Below are positions 1-6,021 of a stretch of 7,020 bases of DNA, piece after piece. Numbering within the stretch: position 1 is the stretch's first letter; every line of letters begins with the position of its first letter. Under the pieces are notes generated by a model. That model saw only the letters and a list, made by a program, of their open reading frames with translations. It did no database searches and was not told the origin of the DNA. Source of the stretch: Verrucomicrobiia bacterium (GTDB lineage Bacteria; Verrucomicrobiota; Verrucomicrobiia; Opitutales; Opitutaceae); the NCBI GenBank assembly GCA_030424825.1, contig JAUHWE010000244.1:1-7020 (forward strand), read 5' to 3'. The position numbers were made by a program, and so were the translations under genes.

Positions 1-230
1 TTCATAATAGTGGGGAGAAAGGGGTTGTAGTTACTATCCACACCGCAACCAAATGGCAAGTAACTTTCTTTAGCCTCGTTGTCCACAAAGGTCGGTTCCT
101 TGAGCTGCCACAAAGAGAATCATCACAACCGGCAGGTTTTGCCATGGAGAGGAGCTTCGTCATCCAGTCGTGGTAGATCACGAGGTAAAAGCTTACCCAA
201 CCTCGTCGTCGTTCATAGTCAAAGCCCAGC
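1..230. other. Left-edge region downstream of the sulfatase, no convincing gene
   Basis: Reading both strands finds only short frames. One is a 53-codon minus-strand frame from an ATG near 171 to a stop at about 4; the other is a plus-strand frame opening with TTG at 79. Neither has a recognisable domain, a ribosome site or a credible composition. On the minus strand, 181-205 can form a 6-bp stem (CGAGGT with ACCTCG) or a competing 5-bp stem with a 4-nt loop (184-197). A small hairpin, CGTG-N6-CACG, follows at 169-182. No U-run follows either, so a standard terminator is not supported, although transcription of the run plausibly ends about here. Confidence 0.4.
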
Positions 231-1670
231 CTACTCCACTTTGCGTTTCAGTCGACCGAGATACTCATAACGGTCGAACGCATCACCACCGCCTATGACC
301 CGTGGGTCTTTTGTGGCACGAAGTTCCTCAAAAAGCTGAGTCTTCAATCGCTTTAACGTATCCGCATATTCGGCACGATCTGCCACATTGTGCATCTGGT
401 AAGGATCGAGTCGGACATCGTAGAGTTCATCCGCCGGTCGCAAGCCACAGGATAGCTGATAATATACCTCCATATCCGGATCGTCCTTATGGTCGATAAT
501 GAAGGACTTGGTTGGACTGGCATCGATATCCATGAAGATAGGCCCGTTGTAGCTGCCTTCGGGGTGTCCAGCGGGCCAGCGGTCGGGTTTGAAATTATGG
601 ATATAGAGAAAATTATCGGTCCGAATGGCCCGCATAGGCGTGCCTCCGGGATGGTCAATCTGGGCTAGCGTGTGGCGCTCTTTTCCCGTCAGGACATAGT
701 CCCGCTTGGATTCGATTCGACCACTTTGGCCGGACTTCAGAAGTGAGATTAACGATCGGCCCGTTGTTCCCGCTAGCGGCTGCAGCCCCGCCGCCTCGAG
801 AAAAGTCGGCGCTAGATCGGTGGTACTGACGAAGTCGCTTACCACTCGGTTTTCCGGAACCGAACGATGCCATTTCACGGCCAGCGGAACGCGAGCGCCG
901 TAGTCGTAGAGATTCGATTTCCCACGTGGAAACGGCCAACCGTGGTCACCGGTCATCACGACAATTGTATTTTCCAGTTCCCCTTTCTCCTCCAGCAGGG
1001 CCAGAGCTTCCCCCACTTGACGATCAAAACGCTGCACCTCCCAGTAGTAATCGAGAATGTCCGTTCTAATCTCCTCCGAATCCGGAAAGAACGGCGGCAC
1101 TTCAACGTCTTCCAATTTCATTCCCGATCGCAGCCCCGATTGCCACTTGTAGGAGCGATGGGGATCCGAGGCGCCAAACCAGAAACAAAAGGGCTGGTCC
1201 TTAGGTCGTTCGTCTAGAAACTGATCCAAACCTTCGAACTTTTTGCCAGCGACCTCTTTCCCATGATCGGAGCCAGGGCCAAACGCTTTTCGATAGGACC
1301 CCACAAAGTAGCCCGCCGCTTTCAGAGCCTGAACGTAGGTAGGATACCCTTCCGGATAGTTACTCCAGAGGTTCCCCCCTTCTTTCAATCGCCAATGATA
1401 CTGGCCCGTGAGAATCGCATTCCTTGACGGTGTGCACGAGGGGGATGAGATAAACGCGTTGGTAAACAAAACGCCATTCGCTGCGATGCTATCGAAAGTC
1501 GGCGTCTTTACCACACTGTCCCCATAGGCGCTCGCATGGGGCCAGCCCCAGTCATCCGCTATGGCGAAAAAAATGTTAGGACGGTCGGATTGGGCCTGGC
1601 ACAGAGATGTGAGAAGCCCTAACGCAAGGGCGATCGACAGGAGAGGGTTTTTAAAACGAGAGATATCCAT
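231..1670 (-). CDS. Exported type I (formylglycine-dependent) sulfatase, heparan N-sulfatase-like
   Basis: Hydrolyses sulfate esters or sulfamates. A signal peptide occupies residues 1 to about 26: basic Arg5 and Lys7, a hydrophobic stretch LLSIALALGLL, and a likely signal peptidase I cut after QA. There is no good lipobox. The enzyme should therefore act in the periplasm or outside the cell. After PNIFFAIADDWG (metal ligands Asp39-Asp40) comes the signature CTPSR at 79-83, whose Cys79 must be oxidised to formylglycine by an FGE enzyme encoded elsewhere. His171 (SDPHRSY), Asp242-His243 (TGDHGW) and Lys251 (GKSNLYDYG) complete the expected metal and sulfate site. The family's common GKxH motif is replaced by SYRKAFGPG at 125-133 (Lys128 kept). 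That looks like SGSH-type (S1_8-like) members, but subfamily assignment is by eye. At 479 residues it is full length, with the C-terminal subdomain ending in YEYLGRLKRK. It is the last gene of the leftward run. The substrate is unknown, probably a sulfated glycan. Confidence 0.95.
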   Translation of the reverse strand: MDISRFKNPLLSIALALGLLTSLCQAQSDRPNIFFAIADDWGWPHASAYGDSVVKTPTFDSIAANGVLFTNAFISSPSCTPSRNAILTGQYHWRLKEGGNLWSNYPEGYPTYVQALKAAGYFVGSYRKAFGPGSDHGKEVAGKKFEGLDQFLDERPKDQPFCFWFGASDPHRSYKWQSGLRSGMKLEDVEVPPFFPDSEEIRTDILDYYWEVQRFDRQVGEALALLEEKGELENTIVVMTGDHGWPFPRGKSNLYDYGARVPLAVKWHRSVPENRVVSDFVSTTDLAPTFLEAAGLQPLAGTTGRSLISLLKSGQSGRIESKRDYVLTGKERHTLAQIDHPGGTPMRAIRTDNFLYIHNFKPDRWPAGHPEGSYNGPIFMDIDASPTKSFIIDHKDDPDMEVYYQLSCGLRPADELYDVRLDPYQMHNVADRAEYADTLKRLKTQLFEELRATKDPRVIGGGDAFDRYEYLGRLKRKVE

Positions 1671-1682
1671 AAATTGATGGTG

Positions 1683-1711
1683 AGCCTATCACTCGCTGAG
1701 GCAATCCTCAA
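1683..1711 (-). promoter_or_regulatory. Possible weak promoter with an overlapping palindrome upstream of the sulfatase gene
   Basis: On the minus strand TTGAGG (1706-1711) is followed 17 bp later by TAGGCT (1683-1688). The first matches 4 of 6 consensus -35 bases, and the second keeps T1, A2 and T6 of the -10 box. A perfect 5-bp inverted repeat, TGAGG-N4-CCTCA, occupies 1697-1710 and overlaps the -35 element, as an operator would. Transcription would start only a few bases before the ATG at 1670. The match is weak and could be chance; the sulfatase may simply be read through from the AKR gene, 112 bp upstream. Confidence 0.2.
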
Positions 1712-1782
1712 CCGATGCGGAAATTCAGAAACTCGCGAATGGCTCTTCTAGGTAACGCAAATAGCTCTGAACCACATTCTTA

Positions 1783-2691
1783 TCACGGAACCGATTCGCC
1801 TTTGGCCGCTTCCCAGATCGCGTACCAGTCTTCGCGTTCCATCTGAATCGTCCCCCCTTTGGCTCCACTAGAAATTCGGTCAATTTTGTTTGTTCCGAGG
1901 ATCACCGTCGGCTTCGCCGGCACCGCCAGTATCCATGCGTAGACCAACGCATCCATCGGAGCGTCTCCATATTTTGGAGATAGTTCAGCCAACTTCCCTC
2001 TCAGCCGCTTTGCCGCTCCTTCTTGATCGCTGAAAAGGGACCCTCCCGCAAGCGGAGACCATGCCATCGGGCGCACCTTCTTTTGTAAACACTGGTCAAA
2101 GGTCCCATCGCAGAGTGGATCCATACAAAGTGGGCCAAACTCCACCTGATTGGTCACAAGCCTTCCGCCCATCAATTGATCCAGCGTTTCAAATTGATAT
2201 ATCGTGTAGTTGGATACGCCTACTTCTTTCACCTTTCCTGTATCAAGAAGCTTTCCCAGCCCACTGGCAGTATCTTCCGGATGAGTCAACCAATCCGGTC
2301 GATGCACCAGAAAGAGATCGATGGCATCGACTCCGAGCAAACGAAGTGATTTTTCTGCGCAATGAACCAGATTGTCACCCGTCGCGTCGTACTGAGGGAT
2401 CGAGGCATGGTGCTTTTCCTTCGAAGGAACATTTATCCCCGTCTTCGTTACGATTCTAAACTTATCGCTCAATCCCGATTCGGACTGCAACGCCTTGCCA
2501 ACCGCTTCTTCAACCGCATAGTCTCCGTAGATTTCTGCCGTATCTATTGTATCGATACCCAATTCCAGGCACTTGTGAAACCGACGTGCCAGTTCCTCAC
2601 TGGATAGTGGCTGCGGATCATCGAGGATACGCCACGTACCATATGCCAGGTCTCCTAAATCGCAACGTAGGGAATCGTTCGTTGTACTCAT
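1783..2691 (-). CDS. Aldo/keto reductase, YdhF-like
   Basis: A cytosolic NAD(P)H-dependent carbonyl reductase with an (alpha/beta)8 barrel, 302 residues. It is close in length and sequence to E. coli YdhF (298), sharing landmarks such as the start of the barrel, TNQVE and VRPMAWS. The full AKR tetrad is present: Asp50 and Tyr55 (DTAEIYG), Lys83 (VTKTG) and His130 (LVHRPD). VGVSNYT at 157-163 and TNQVEFGP at 180-187 are family motifs. GTNKIDRI at 266-273 is the loop that usually contacts the cofactor phosphate, so NADPH is likely. The ATG at 2691 is 20 bp after the monooxygenase stop with no clear Shine-Dalgarno, so the pair is probably one transcript. The natural substrate of the YdhF branch is not established. 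Here the aldehyde made by the neighbouring monooxygenase is an attractive candidate, but that is inference. Confidence 0.93.
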   Translation of the reverse strand: MSTTNDSLRCDLGDLAYGTWRILDDPQPLSSEELARRFHKCLELGIDTIDTAEIYGDYAVEEAVGKALQSESGLSDKFRIVTKTGINVPSKEKHHASIPQYDATGDNLVHCAEKSLRLLGVDAIDLFLVHRPDWLTHPEDTASGLGKLLDTGKVKEVGVSNYTIYQFETLDQLMGGRLVTNQVEFGPLCMDPLCDGTFDQCLQKKVRPMAWSPLAGGSLFSDQEGAAKRLRGKLAELSPKYGDAPMDALVYAWILAVPAKPTVILGTNKIDRISSGAKGGTIQMEREDWYAIWEAAKGESVP

Positions 2692-2711
2692 AATGGATCT
2701 TCAATAAAAGG

Positions 2712-3875
2712 TTACTTGCGCGGACCAAACGTCAAGGGGGTTTCGGGTGTCTCCTTTGGCAGGCGCCCTTGCGAAACATTCAATTTGGTCGTGTCGAGCC
2801 GAGGCAAAACGTGTTTGGCGAACAACTCGCATTCGTCGAGGTGCGGATAACCGGAGAAAATGAAAGCTCGAATCCCAAGATCGATGTAGCGCTGCAGTTT
2901 CTCGTAAACCTGGTCCGGATCACCGACAATCGCACTCCCGCAACCCGATCGAGCACGTCCAATTCCCGACCAGACATGGTCCTCGATGTAGTCGTCCTTA
3001 GTCTGCGCCCGAAGCGCGTCCTGTCTCATGACCCCGGCTGATCGATTATCCTGGGCTCTCGATTTGATAGCTTCGCCCACCTCAGCATCAAGCTTGGAGA
3101 CAAGCCGCTCCGCCGCGGCTCTCGCTTCCTCCTCAGTTTCGCGCACAACCATGTGAATACGTAGACCAAAATCGATTGTTCGATGGTAACCGGCTGCCCG
3201 GTCGCTTAGTTCGCGCATCGTGTCTTCCAATCGCTCCATCGTTTCGGGCCACATGAGAAATACATCGCAATGCTCCGCGCAAAGATCCTTGGCCGGAGGC
3301 GAGATCCCTCCGAAATAAAGCAAGGGCCCGCCATTTTGCTGATAAGGCTTCACTGGATCCGTCCAGGGGATCTCCAACTGGTAGTGCTTTCCCTGAAAAT
3401 CGATTTTCTCTTGAGTCCAACATTGCTTCAAAATCTCAATCGACTCACGCGCCCGAGCATAGCGGGCCTCGCTCTCCATCTTTTCGCCGGGCAAGTCTGA
3501 CGAGATAATATTCAGGGTTAATCGCCCTTTCGCGATGTGGTCGATCGTGCTGACATGCCGTGCCAACATAGGGGGGTGTATTTCCCCCATCCGAATGGCA
3601 ACGAGCTGGTTGATTTGTTCGGTGGTCTCCGCCATTGCAGCGGAAAAGGGAAGCGGCTCTTGTCCCACTTGGAATGAAGATGGCAGCAGAATATTCTGAT
3701 AGCCTAGCCGGTCCGCAAGCTGAACGATGTCTCCACAATGCTGATAGCTACTGCGTAGTTTTCCTTCGGGTACACCGAGAAACTCGTAGTCATCGCTGCA
3801 AAGAGCTGAAAACCATGCCACTTCAACACGCCGTTCCGGACTTCTGATTGGGATAGATAAAGAGGGGGGACTCAT
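2712..3875 (-). CDS. LLM-class FMNH2-dependent monooxygenase, SsuD (alkanesulfonate monooxygenase)-like
   Basis: A cytosolic luciferase-like TIM barrel of 387 residues, aligning by eye with E. coli SsuD over nearly its whole length. SsuD uses FMNH2 from a partner reductase and O2 to cleave C-S bonds, releasing sulfite and an aldehyde. Arg239 and His241 ([14 protein letters not shown]) match SsuD Arg226/His228. Arg309, in GRARSGCG, matches Arg297. Tyr343, in [10 protein letters not shown], matches Tyr331. [11 protein letters not shown] at 317-327 is the typical near-C-terminal signature, and PRK ends the protein as in SsuD's tail. Two N-terminal substrate-pocket positions differ: the His11 region (THGDGH in SsuD) reads ALCSDD at 24-29, and the Cys54 position is Val70. 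A C-S monooxygenase with a different sulfonate or sulfone substrate is therefore likely. No flavin reductase is present. The ATG start gives a short extension before the barrel, which begins near residue 17. The AKR gene follows after 20 bp. Confidence 0.88.
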   Translation of the reverse strand: MSPPSLSIPIRSPERRVEVAWFSALCSDDYEFLGVPEGKLRSSYQHCGDIVQLADRLGYQNILLPSSFQVGQEPLPFSAAMAETTEQINQLVAIRMGEIHPPMLARHVSTIDHIAKGRLTLNIISSDLPGEKMESEARYARARESIEILKQCWTQEKIDFQGKHYQLEIPWTDPVKPYQQNGGPLLYFGGISPPAKDLCAEHCDVFLMWPETMERLEDTMRELSDRAAGYHRTIDFGLRIHMVVRETEEEARAAAERLVSKLDAEVGEAIKSRAQDNRSAGVMRQDALRAQTKDDYIEDHVWSGIGRARSGCGSAIVGDPDQVYEKLQRYIDLGIRAFIFSGYPHLDECELFAKHVLPRLDTTKLNVSQGRLPKETPETPLTFGPRK

Positions 3876-3962
3876 AGTAATTTGCGTAGTTCAACAAAAC
3901 TTTTCCCAATGGCGATACAAATTGATAGAGAGAAGGAACGACGATCGGTCCGCTACCACTAG
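3876..3962 (-). other. Intergenic gap between GNAT and monooxygenase genes
   Basis: 87 bp with no open frame of note and no intrinsic terminator. The monooxygenase start has no Shine-Dalgarno. I could not find a convincing -35/-10 pair. Next to the GNAT stop, 3939-3957 resembles one arm of the palindrome at 5941-5976: both contain GATCG, then one to three bases, then CCGCTACC. Whether this gap holds a promoter or is only an operon spacer cannot be decided by eye. Confidence 0.4.
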
Positions 3963-4820
3963 TCACCCGAACTCCGGACCGCAAATCGCGTACTGGGTAT
4001 CGCTCTCGATTCCGCTTCGGTTTCGATGAAGATGCATTCGGGTTAGAGAGCGCTGGGGGAGAAAACCGAGCTTACTCAGCCATGACTGCCATTCATCTTT
4101 TTCTGCCGGAATATCCATGACGGCAGGGCTTCCTTCGAGATTACGCGAGATTTGAGCAAGCAAAGCCTTGGCGTCCTCAGGCGACTTCGCAACGACTGGA
4201 CCTATGTGAGTGAATTGAGTCCCCCTTCTTCCCAGATTGAATCCAGTAATTTCGCCTTCCCGCTTTGTTAGCCAGCACAGGTTTGGCTCACTACTAACTA
4301 GATGCTGAATCAACTCCGAGCGATTCGCCCCAAACGCTTCTTCATCCAATCGGCAAACCTCTAGTATATCCGACGCTTCGATTGTCTCAACACTTCCAGC
4401 GTATGATTCATGCCCACCTGTTTCAATCCCCTGCGTACTCATTCGAGTCAACCCGTGCTCTTCCCTAAACCCAATCCTCTCATACACCAACGCGCCAACG
4501 GGAGTCGCGTCCAGACCAATCAGATCGCAACCTGCTAGGCGATCGATAATTGAGTGAAGCAGCTTGAGGCCAACCCCTTTCCTACGTTGATCACTCGAAA
4601 CGAGCATCATGCCAATCCATGCTTTCCGGTTGTCATAACTGATAGCAGTAACCGTGCCGATCACTTTATTCTTTAAGCTAGCCACCAAACACAATTCAGG
4701 ATTGCTCTCTAGAAAATAGCGCCAATCACTTTCAGTTTGATTCCACAACTCTGCATCCTTCAGTTGCATAGCGGAATCAATATCCTCCGAGACCATCTGT
4801 CTGACCAATAGTTCCTCCAT
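3963..4820 (-). CDS. Two-domain GNAT-family N-acetyltransferase
   Basis: A cytosolic acyl-CoA-dependent transferase, 285 residues, with two GNAT-like halves. The N-terminal half (about 5-130) is the canonical catalytic domain: strand IGMMLVSS at 69-76, then the acetyl-CoA pyrophosphate loop QRRKGVG at 78-84 (R/Q-x-x-G-x-G), helix LKLLHSII, and LVYERIGFRE at 111-120 as the usual motif B. The C-terminal half (about 145-285) has HIGPVVAKSPEDA at 205-217, LGFLPQRSLTRMHL at 251-264 and the terminal GPEFG. This matches the degenerate second domain (Acetyltransf_18-like) seen in tandem GNATs. The acceptor is unknown. The ATG at 4820 lies 5 bp after the lyase stop, so the two are probably translated together. 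A TTG at codon 5, behind a GGAGG at 4814-4818, is a credible alternative start. Confidence 0.88.
   Translation of the reverse strand: MEELLVRQMVSEDIDSAMQLKDAELWNQTESDWRYFLESNPELCLVASLKNKVIGTVTAISYDNRKAWIGMMLVSSDQRRKGVGLKLLHSIIDRLAGCDLIGLDATPVGALVYERIGFREEHGLTRMSTQGIETGGHESYAGSVETIEASDILEVCRLDEEAFGANRSELIQHLVSSEPNLCWLTKREGEITGFNLGRRGTQFTHIGPVVAKSPEDAKALLAQISRNLEGSPAVMDIPAEKDEWQSWLSKLGFLPQRSLTRMHLHRNRSGIESDTQYAICGPEFG
4806..4818 (-). promoter_or_regulatory. Shine-Dalgarno-like GGAGG inside the GNAT start, favouring a TTG start
   Basis: GGAGG at 4814-4818 (minus strand) overlaps the G of the annotated ATG and codons 2-3. It stands 5 nt before an in-frame TTG at 4806-4808. Nothing comparable precedes the ATG itself or the starts of the other four complete genes. 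If used, the protein loses four residues and begins at the first beta strand. The GGAGG could equally be chance, from Glu-Glu codons. Confidence 0.3.
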
Positions 4821-4825
4821 AAGCG

Positions 4826-5890
4826 TCAGCTTAACCAGCGATCCAAATTCTCGGATACAAAGGTGTCATCATTCAATTCCGGATACGCGTTGTAAACACG
4901 GTCGATCTCCGCTTGCTGCACTGGGGTAAGAACTTCTTTCTCATTCAAGGTCCAGAGTCCCTCCAGCAACCCTTGCCGCCTTAACACCTCGTGCAGACCA
5001 ACGATGCATCCGGCAAACCGGTGAGCCGCATCGAAAAACGCCGCGTTGCTGTCCGTTATTTGATGCGCCAACGCGAGCGACTTCACCGCATCTTTTTCGA
5101 AAACGCCCTTCTGCACGTCCTCTAGCAATCGAACCGCAGTTCGTGTCCAAACGGCCCAGTGCCCCAGCAGTCCACCTACGATGCGTTTCCTAACCGGCTC
5201 GCCCTCACACAAGAATTCGTACTCACTCAAAAGATCGACTAAAATATTGTCATCGTTCCCCGTATACAATGCGATTTCCTCCGACCTGCCCGATTCAACC
5301 ATACCTCGAACCACGTCGATCGTCTGGTAGCGATTGAATGGGGCGACCTTAATGCCGACTACATTTTCGATTTGAGCGAACTTCCGCCAAAAATCGACAT
5401 CGAGGTTACGACCCCCAACCGCAGTTTGAATATAAAAGCCGAACACTGGCAAAACCTCAGCCACCTCGCGGCAGTGCTTGATGAGCGTTTCATTCGAGGC
5501 GTCAGGAAACGCAGTTAAGCTAAGCAGCACCGCATCGTATCCATACTCTGAAGCAATTGCCGCCTCTTCTACGGCCTGGCGTGTTTGCCCAATCACTCCG
5601 GCAATACGGACAATAGGACGACCAGAACGGGAAACATAGTCATCAATTTCCTCCTGAGCCAAGCTCAGCACGGGCTGGTACAAACCAATCTCCGGTTGAC
5701 GAATTTCAAACTGAGTCGTGTGTACACCTACCGCCAGGCCCCCGGCTCCCGCATCCAAATAATAACGTGACAGGGCTCGCTGCCGGCGCTCGTCAAGGTG
5801 CCGTTTGCCGTTTAACGCAAGGGGATGCGCCGGTATAACGACTCCCCTATTGAGGATCTCTCGAATTTCTTCGGCTAGCTTTTTCCTCAT
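4826..5890 (-). CDS. Dihydrodipicolinate synthase (DapA/NAL) family lyase, long form
   Basis: A class I aldolase-fold TIM barrel of the DapA/N-acetylneuraminate lyase superfamily, which forms a Schiff base with a 2-oxo acid (usually pyruvate or a 2-keto-3-deoxy sugar acid). Lys181, in VGIKVAPFN, matches the Schiff-base lysine. Tyr153, in GFYIQT, matches the catalytic tyrosine of the YNVP motif, and Thr58-Thr59, in GVHTTQF, match the TTGE carboxylate-binding loop. TGNDD at 210-214 matches the SGDD stretch before the barrel's last strands. At 354 residues it is about 60 longer than true DapA (roughly 290-300), with the extra length mainly at the C terminus (residues 290-354). It is therefore probably not the lysine-biosynthesis enzyme; a sugar-acid dehydratase or aldolase is more likely. 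The ATG start fits because the barrel's first strand, with VIPAHPLALN at 18-27, begins shortly after it. No Shine-Dalgarno is seen. It ends 5 bp before the GNAT gene. Confidence 0.9.
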   Translation of the reverse strand: MRKKLAEEIREILNRGVVIPAHPLALNGKRHLDERRQRALSRYYLDAGAGGLAVGVHTTQFEIRQPEIGLYQPVLSLAQEEIDDYVSRSGRPIVRIAGVIGQTRQAVEEAAIASEYGYDAVLLSLTAFPDASNETLIKHCREVAEVLPVFGFYIQTAVGGRNLDVDFWRKFAQIENVVGIKVAPFNRYQTIDVVRGMVESGRSEEIALYTGNDDNILVDLLSEYEFLCEGEPVRKRIVGGLLGHWAVWTRTAVRLLEDVQKGVFEKDAVKSLALAHQITDSNAAFFDAAHRFAGCIVGLHEVLRRQGLLEGLWTLNEKEVLTPVQQAEIDRVYNAYPELNDDTFVSENLDRWLS

Positions 5891-5940
5891 GATAAGTGAC
5901 TAGTAAGAAGCACAAAGGTCAAAATCCCTGGAGAAGCGTC

Positions 5941-5976
5941 AAGGTAGTGGGCGCTCGGAGATCGCCCGCTACCCTT
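5941..5976. repeat. Strong imperfect palindrome, REP-like, in the gap before the DapA-like gene
   Basis: Positions 5941-5956 pair with 5960-5976 around a GGA triloop (5957-5959). On the plus strand this gives about 15 pairs, broken by one C/T mismatch (5954/5962), one T-G wobble (5948/5968) and one bulged C (5974). The wobble becomes an A-C mismatch in the leftward transcript, so the fold is slightly better in plus-strand RNA. No T-run follows on either side, so it is not a standard intrinsic terminator. It sits 50 bp upstream of the DapA-like start and 46 bp after the SDR stop. It could be a repetitive extragenic palindrome, an mRNA-stabilising hairpin or a Rho-type end. The structure is seen directly; the role is inferred. 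Confidence 0.7.
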
Positions 5977-6021
5977 CTCATTACCATAGGCGTCGAATTT
6001 CTTAGATGGTGAACACATTAT

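Noticed and set aside
4..171. 53-codon minus-strand frame after the sulfatase
   Set aside because: No ribosome site, no recognisable motif, and a composition rich in Trp, Cys and Arg that looks like non-coding sequence.
169..205. Nested hairpins as an intrinsic terminator of the operon
   Set aside because: Stems are only 4-6 bp and no U-run follows on the minus strand; kept only as part of the intergenic description.
79..270. 63-codon plus-strand frame overlapping the sulfatase 3' end
   Set aside because: TTG start, low-complexity Ser/Arg-rich translation, overlaps a certain gene in antisense.
231..320. Truncated or frameshifted sulfatase
   Set aside because: All active-site motifs are present in one frame and the C terminus reads normally to a TAG stop, so the gene appears intact.
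867..1217. 116-codon plus-strand frame inside the sulfatase gene
   Set aside because: Codon-aligned shadow of the sulfatase, without recognisable domains.
2061..2459. 132-codon plus-strand frame inside the AKR gene
   Set aside because: No domain or ribosome site; the opposite strand encodes an intact AKR with all four catalytic residues.
4826..5890. True lysine-biosynthesis DapA
   Set aside because: About 60 residues too long, with a modified TTGE loop, and placed in a catabolic-looking locus with no lysine genes.
5891..5925. TTGACC before the lyase gene as a -35 box
   Set aside because: No acceptable -10 sequence lies 16-18 bp downstream; the best A/T-rich match overlaps the start codon.
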